This document shows positions 7,544 through 9,268 of a stretch of 9,268 nucleotides of DNA, in pieces. Every line of letters begins with the position of its first letter. Position 1 is the stretch's first letter. This DNA comes from Deltaproteobacteria bacterium RBG_16_44_11 (GTDB lineage: Bacteria > Desulfobacterota > Syntrophia > Syntrophales > Smithellaceae), in assembly GCA_001797845.1 (NCBI GenBank), contig MGQN01000036.1, forward strand, positions 69,495-78,762. The letters are read 5' to 3'. The notes under the pieces were generated by a model. That model was not told the origin of the DNA. It made no database searches and worked only from the letters and a program-made list of their open reading frames with translations. The position numbers were made by a program, and so were the translations under genes.

Positions 7544-7570
7544 ATTATATTAAGAAAGAACTTGTGTCAA
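7544..7570 (-). promoter_or_regulatory. Sigma-70-type promoter for the PAS-GGDEF gene
   Basis: Read on the minus strand, this is TTGACA (7570-7565), a 15-base spacer, then TATAAT (7549-7544). Both hexamers match the consensus perfectly; the spacer is short compared with the usual 16-18. It points at the sensor gene, and a transcript starting near 7537 would have a leader of about 130 bases. No riboswitch-like fold was recognised in that leader. The ribosome binding site before ATG 7406 is weak (GAAG 4 bases away, or AAGGA about 12 bases away). Confidence 0.6.
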
Positions 7571-8000
7571 GAAAATAAACCACGGGACAGCGAGGAGGTT
7601 GCTGATAAAAATTATTCGGATAAAAAGCTTGATATTTCAAGACTTTATTTTAAAAAAACCGTGCCGGCATGATGCAAATCAGTAGAAAACATTTTATGAT
7701 CCTAAAGGGGTTTAGCTTTTTGAGCAAAAGTTTTATTAATTGAAAAGACAGAATATTTTTCCCTTGATGTTAAAAAATATTAAAATGACATCTAAAAATT
7801 TATGATATTAGCCATATAGAATTTTATCTTCGTAAATTTGATAAGATTAGCTTGATTTTTTACGCCGCCAATGTTCTATATATAAAATTAAATATTTTTC
7901 CGGATAGAAATAAATTGACGGAATTTTGCGGCCGGAATCGCCACAGTTCAATGAATACTGACCTCGCCGGCGGAGCAATAATTCTGCAAAAAAATAAATT
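7571..8000. other. Gene-poor, partly AT-rich intergenic region upstream of the acyl-CoA dehydrogenase
   Basis: Together with the sensor leader, this is the only stretch over 300 bases without a convincing gene (7407-8012). It holds a 14-base inverted repeat CTTGA-TATT-TCAAG (7628-7641), two short abutting hairpins (7702-7730), A-tracts at 7772-7777, 7782-7785 and 7794-7798 at roughly helical spacing, and an AT-rich block from about 7740 to 7915. Just before the gene there are GC-rich patches with CGGCCG (7929-7934) and CGCCGGCG (7965-7972). A weak possible promoter for the dehydrogenase is TTGATT (7852-7857) with TATATA (7877-7882), but the 19-base spacing is poor. No RNA gene was recognised. 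Confidence 0.5.
7702..7737 (+). terminator. Possible weak terminator or tandem mini-hairpins
   Basis: CTAAA-GGGG-TTTAG (7702-7715) abuts CTTTT-TGAGC-AAAAG (7716-7730), followed by TTTTATT. Two 5-bp stems and a short T-run give an intrinsic-terminator shape, but both stems are AU-rich and weak. No gene ends just upstream on the plus strand, so it would act only on a leader or antisense transcript. Confidence 0.25.
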
Positions 8001-8006
8001 GAGGAG
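8001..8006 (+). promoter_or_regulatory. Ribosome binding site of the acyl-CoA dehydrogenase gene
   Basis: GAGGAG lies 6 bases before ATG 8013, the same TTGAGGAG and spacing as in front of pyrG. It supports 8013 as the start. Confidence 0.85.
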
Positions 8007-8012
8007 TTTGTT

Positions 8013-9268
8013 ATGGCATTAAATCCGTTGGTTGATTCAAGAGATGTAAGGTTTGTTCTTTTCGAGGCGCTGGAAGCAGACAAGTTAAGTAAATACGAGA
8101 AGTATGCCAACTTCGACAAAGATACATATGAGGCCACTTTAGAGTTGGCCGAACAACTTGCCATGGAACAGGTTTATCCGGCGAACGCCGAGGCCGATAA
8201 GACCGGAGCCGAATATGACCCCCAAACAAAGACTGTTACTATTCCCGCCGGATATAAATCGGCGATGAATCTTTACCGGGAATCCGGCTTTTCCGGTTTG
8301 GGCAATAGTCCTGAATGGGGCGGCACTGGTATGCCCGAGGTTATCTGCCGGGCGGTCATGGATTATTTTTCCGCCGCCGCCGTGGCGTTTATTACTTACG
8401 ATACGTTGAAGGGCGGAGCTTCCCGGCTTATCGAGAACTTTGGTTCCGAAGAATTAAAGAAGACATACATGGAAAAAATGGTATCCGGCCAGTGGGGAGG
8501 GACGATGTGCCTTACAGAGTCCGGTGCCGGTTCCGATGTCGGCGCTTTAAAGACCAAAGCGGTCAAGCAAAAAGACGGCACGTATCTTATAACCGGACAG
8601 AAGATATTCATCACTGCCGGCGATAATGATATGTTTGAAAATATTATCCATCCGGTTTTAGCCCGTGTTGAAGGAGATCCCCCCGGAACACCGGGAATAT
8701 CGATATTCATTGTGCCGAAATATCATGTAAAACCCGATGGAAGCCTGGGTGAGCGCAACGACATTATAACCACCGGCATAGAACACAAGATGGGAATCAA
8801 AGGATCGGCTACCTGTTCGTTGAGTTTAGGTGACAACGATAAATGCGTGGGTTATCTTTTAGGCGCCGAGCGGCAGGGTATGAAAATTATGTTTCAGATG
8901 ATGAATGAAGCGCGGCTTGATGTGGCTAATCAGGCATCAGGCGCGTCAAGTTCAGCTTATATGCACGCTGTAACTTACGCGAGAAACAGGTTGCAGGGGA
9001 CTGATCCCGCGAAAAAGGGAGATACGGCGTATGCGACGATTGTAAAACATCCCGACGTGAAAAGAATGTTGATATGGATGAAAGCGCAGGTGGAAGCGAT
9101 GAGAATGCTTACCATGCTTGCCGCCTATTCGGCCGATATCAGCCGGGTGGAAAAAGGTGAGGCGGCAAAGGAAGCACAGGCGCTTTTGGATTTTCTTATT
9201 CCGCTGTGCAAAGCGGGAAACACTGACTTGGCTTGGCTGATAACTTCCGAGGCCATGCAGGTTTACGG
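8013..9268 (+). CDS. Long-form acyl-CoA dehydrogenase (DmdC/FadE-like), 3' end outside window
   Basis: FAD enzyme that oxidises an acyl-CoA to the 2,3-enoyl-CoA and passes electrons to an electron-transfer flavoprotein; cytoplasmic. The first 418 residues are present and the frame is open to the window edge, so the C-terminal part is missing. Residues about 4-35 (RDVRFVLFEAL) match the short extra N-terminal domain of long (about 600-residue) acyl-CoA dehydrogenases, a group that includes 3-methylmercaptopropionyl-CoA dehydrogenase DmdC. An ACAD N-terminal domain follows (about 50-160; GFSGLGNSPEWGGTGMP). The middle domain has the flavin/substrate motif CLTESGAGSDVG (166-177), KIFITAGDNDM and IEHKMGIKGSATCSL. 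The C-terminal helical domain contains MMNEARLDVANQASG, and the window stops inside the usual EAMQVYGG motif. The catalytic glutamate, if it is in the usual C-terminal region, lies beyond the window. The substrate is not readable; DmdC function should not be assumed. It is separated from the divergent sensor gene by 606 bases. Confidence 0.93.
   Translation, partial: MALNPLVDSRDVRFVLFEALEADKLSKYEKYANFDKDTYEATLELAEQLAMEQVYPANAEADKTGAEYDPQTKTVTIPAGYKSAMNLYRESGFSGLGNSPEWGGTGMPEVICRAVMDYFSAAAVAFITYDTLKGGASRLIENFGSEELKKTYMEKMVSGQWGGTMCLTESGAGSDVGALKTKAVKQKDGTYLITGQKIFITAGDNDMFENIIHPVLARVEGDPPGTPGISIFIVPKYHVKPDGSLGERNDIITTGIEHKMGIKGSATCSLSLGDNDKCVGYLLGAERQGMKIMFQMMNEARLDVANQASGASSSAYMHAVTYARNRLQGTDPAKKGDTAYATIVKHPDVKRMLIWMKAQVEAMRMLTMLAAYSADISRVEKGEAAKEAQALLDFLIPLCKAGNTDLAWLITSEAMQVY

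Noticed and set aside
7593..7599. Perfect AGGAGGT Shine-Dalgarno-like sequence
   Set aside because: No ATG, GTG or TTG lies at a usable distance downstream with a sustained open frame, so it does not define a gene.
7529..7672. A 47-codon plus-strand open frame starting ATGATG in the intergenic region
   Set aside because: No Shine-Dalgarno sequence, biased Lys/Asp-rich composition without recognisable features, and it runs antisense across the sensor promoter. Most likely chance.
7662..7675. Overlapping palindromes TGCCGGCA and GCATGATGC considered as a sigma-54 promoter
   Set aside because: The GG and GC dinucleotides are only 6 bases apart rather than the 10 required, so the -24/-12 pattern is not met.
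7847..8229. Minus-strand open frames opposite the start of the acyl-CoA dehydrogenase
   Set aside because: They are antisense to a clearly coding sequence with strong family motifs and have no homology-like features of their own.

Overview
The window looks like ordinary chromosomal DNA from an anaerobic bacterium, most plausibly a member of the Desulfobacterota near the Syntrophales (Syntrophus/Smithella type). That placement is an inference. It rests on an ADP-forming acyl-CoA synthetase pair, a long-form acyl-CoA dehydrogenase of the kind abundant in fatty- and aromatic-acid-degrading anaerobes, and a soluble many-PAS GGDEF sensor whose repeat wording is familiar from that group. No rRNA, tRNA, CRISPR array, transposase, integrase or phage gene was seen.

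Layout. Bases 1-596 hold the 3' part of a plus-strand gene of unrecognised function that enters from outside the window. It is followed by pyrG (677-2299, CTP synthase, full length with its active-site residues). A 77-base gap leads to an overlapping gene pair (2377-3867 and 3860-4546), the alpha and beta subunits of an NDP-forming acyl-CoA synthetase; both phosphate-relay histidines are present. Only 10 bases separate the end of this pair from the end of a convergent minus-strand gene (4557-7406). That gene encodes a 949-residue soluble sensor with six PAS domains and a GGDEF domain carrying an intact catalytic motif and I-site. A 606-base gap that is AT-rich in its second half, with a good sigma-70-type promoter for the minus-strand gene, leads to a plus-strand acyl-CoA dehydrogenase gene (8013 to the window end, truncated). 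It carries the extra N-terminal domain of the long ACAD/DmdC-like family.

How they may work together. The synthetase pair interconverts acyl-CoA + ADP + Pi and free acid + CoA + ATP, and the dehydrogenase oxidises an acyl-CoA to an enoyl-CoA. Both fit a carboxylic-acid-degrading lifestyle, but they are not in one operon and their substrates cannot be read from the sequence. The sensor presumably makes c-di-GMP in response to unknown cytoplasmic signals. pyrG is housekeeping.

I found no clear new biological system. The most distinctive structure is the PAS array: five consecutive units of exactly 127 codons. Units 2 and 4, which are not adjacent, share a 57-base stretch with one mismatch and are more alike than the neighbouring pairs I compared, which suggests duplication or gene conversion inside the gene.
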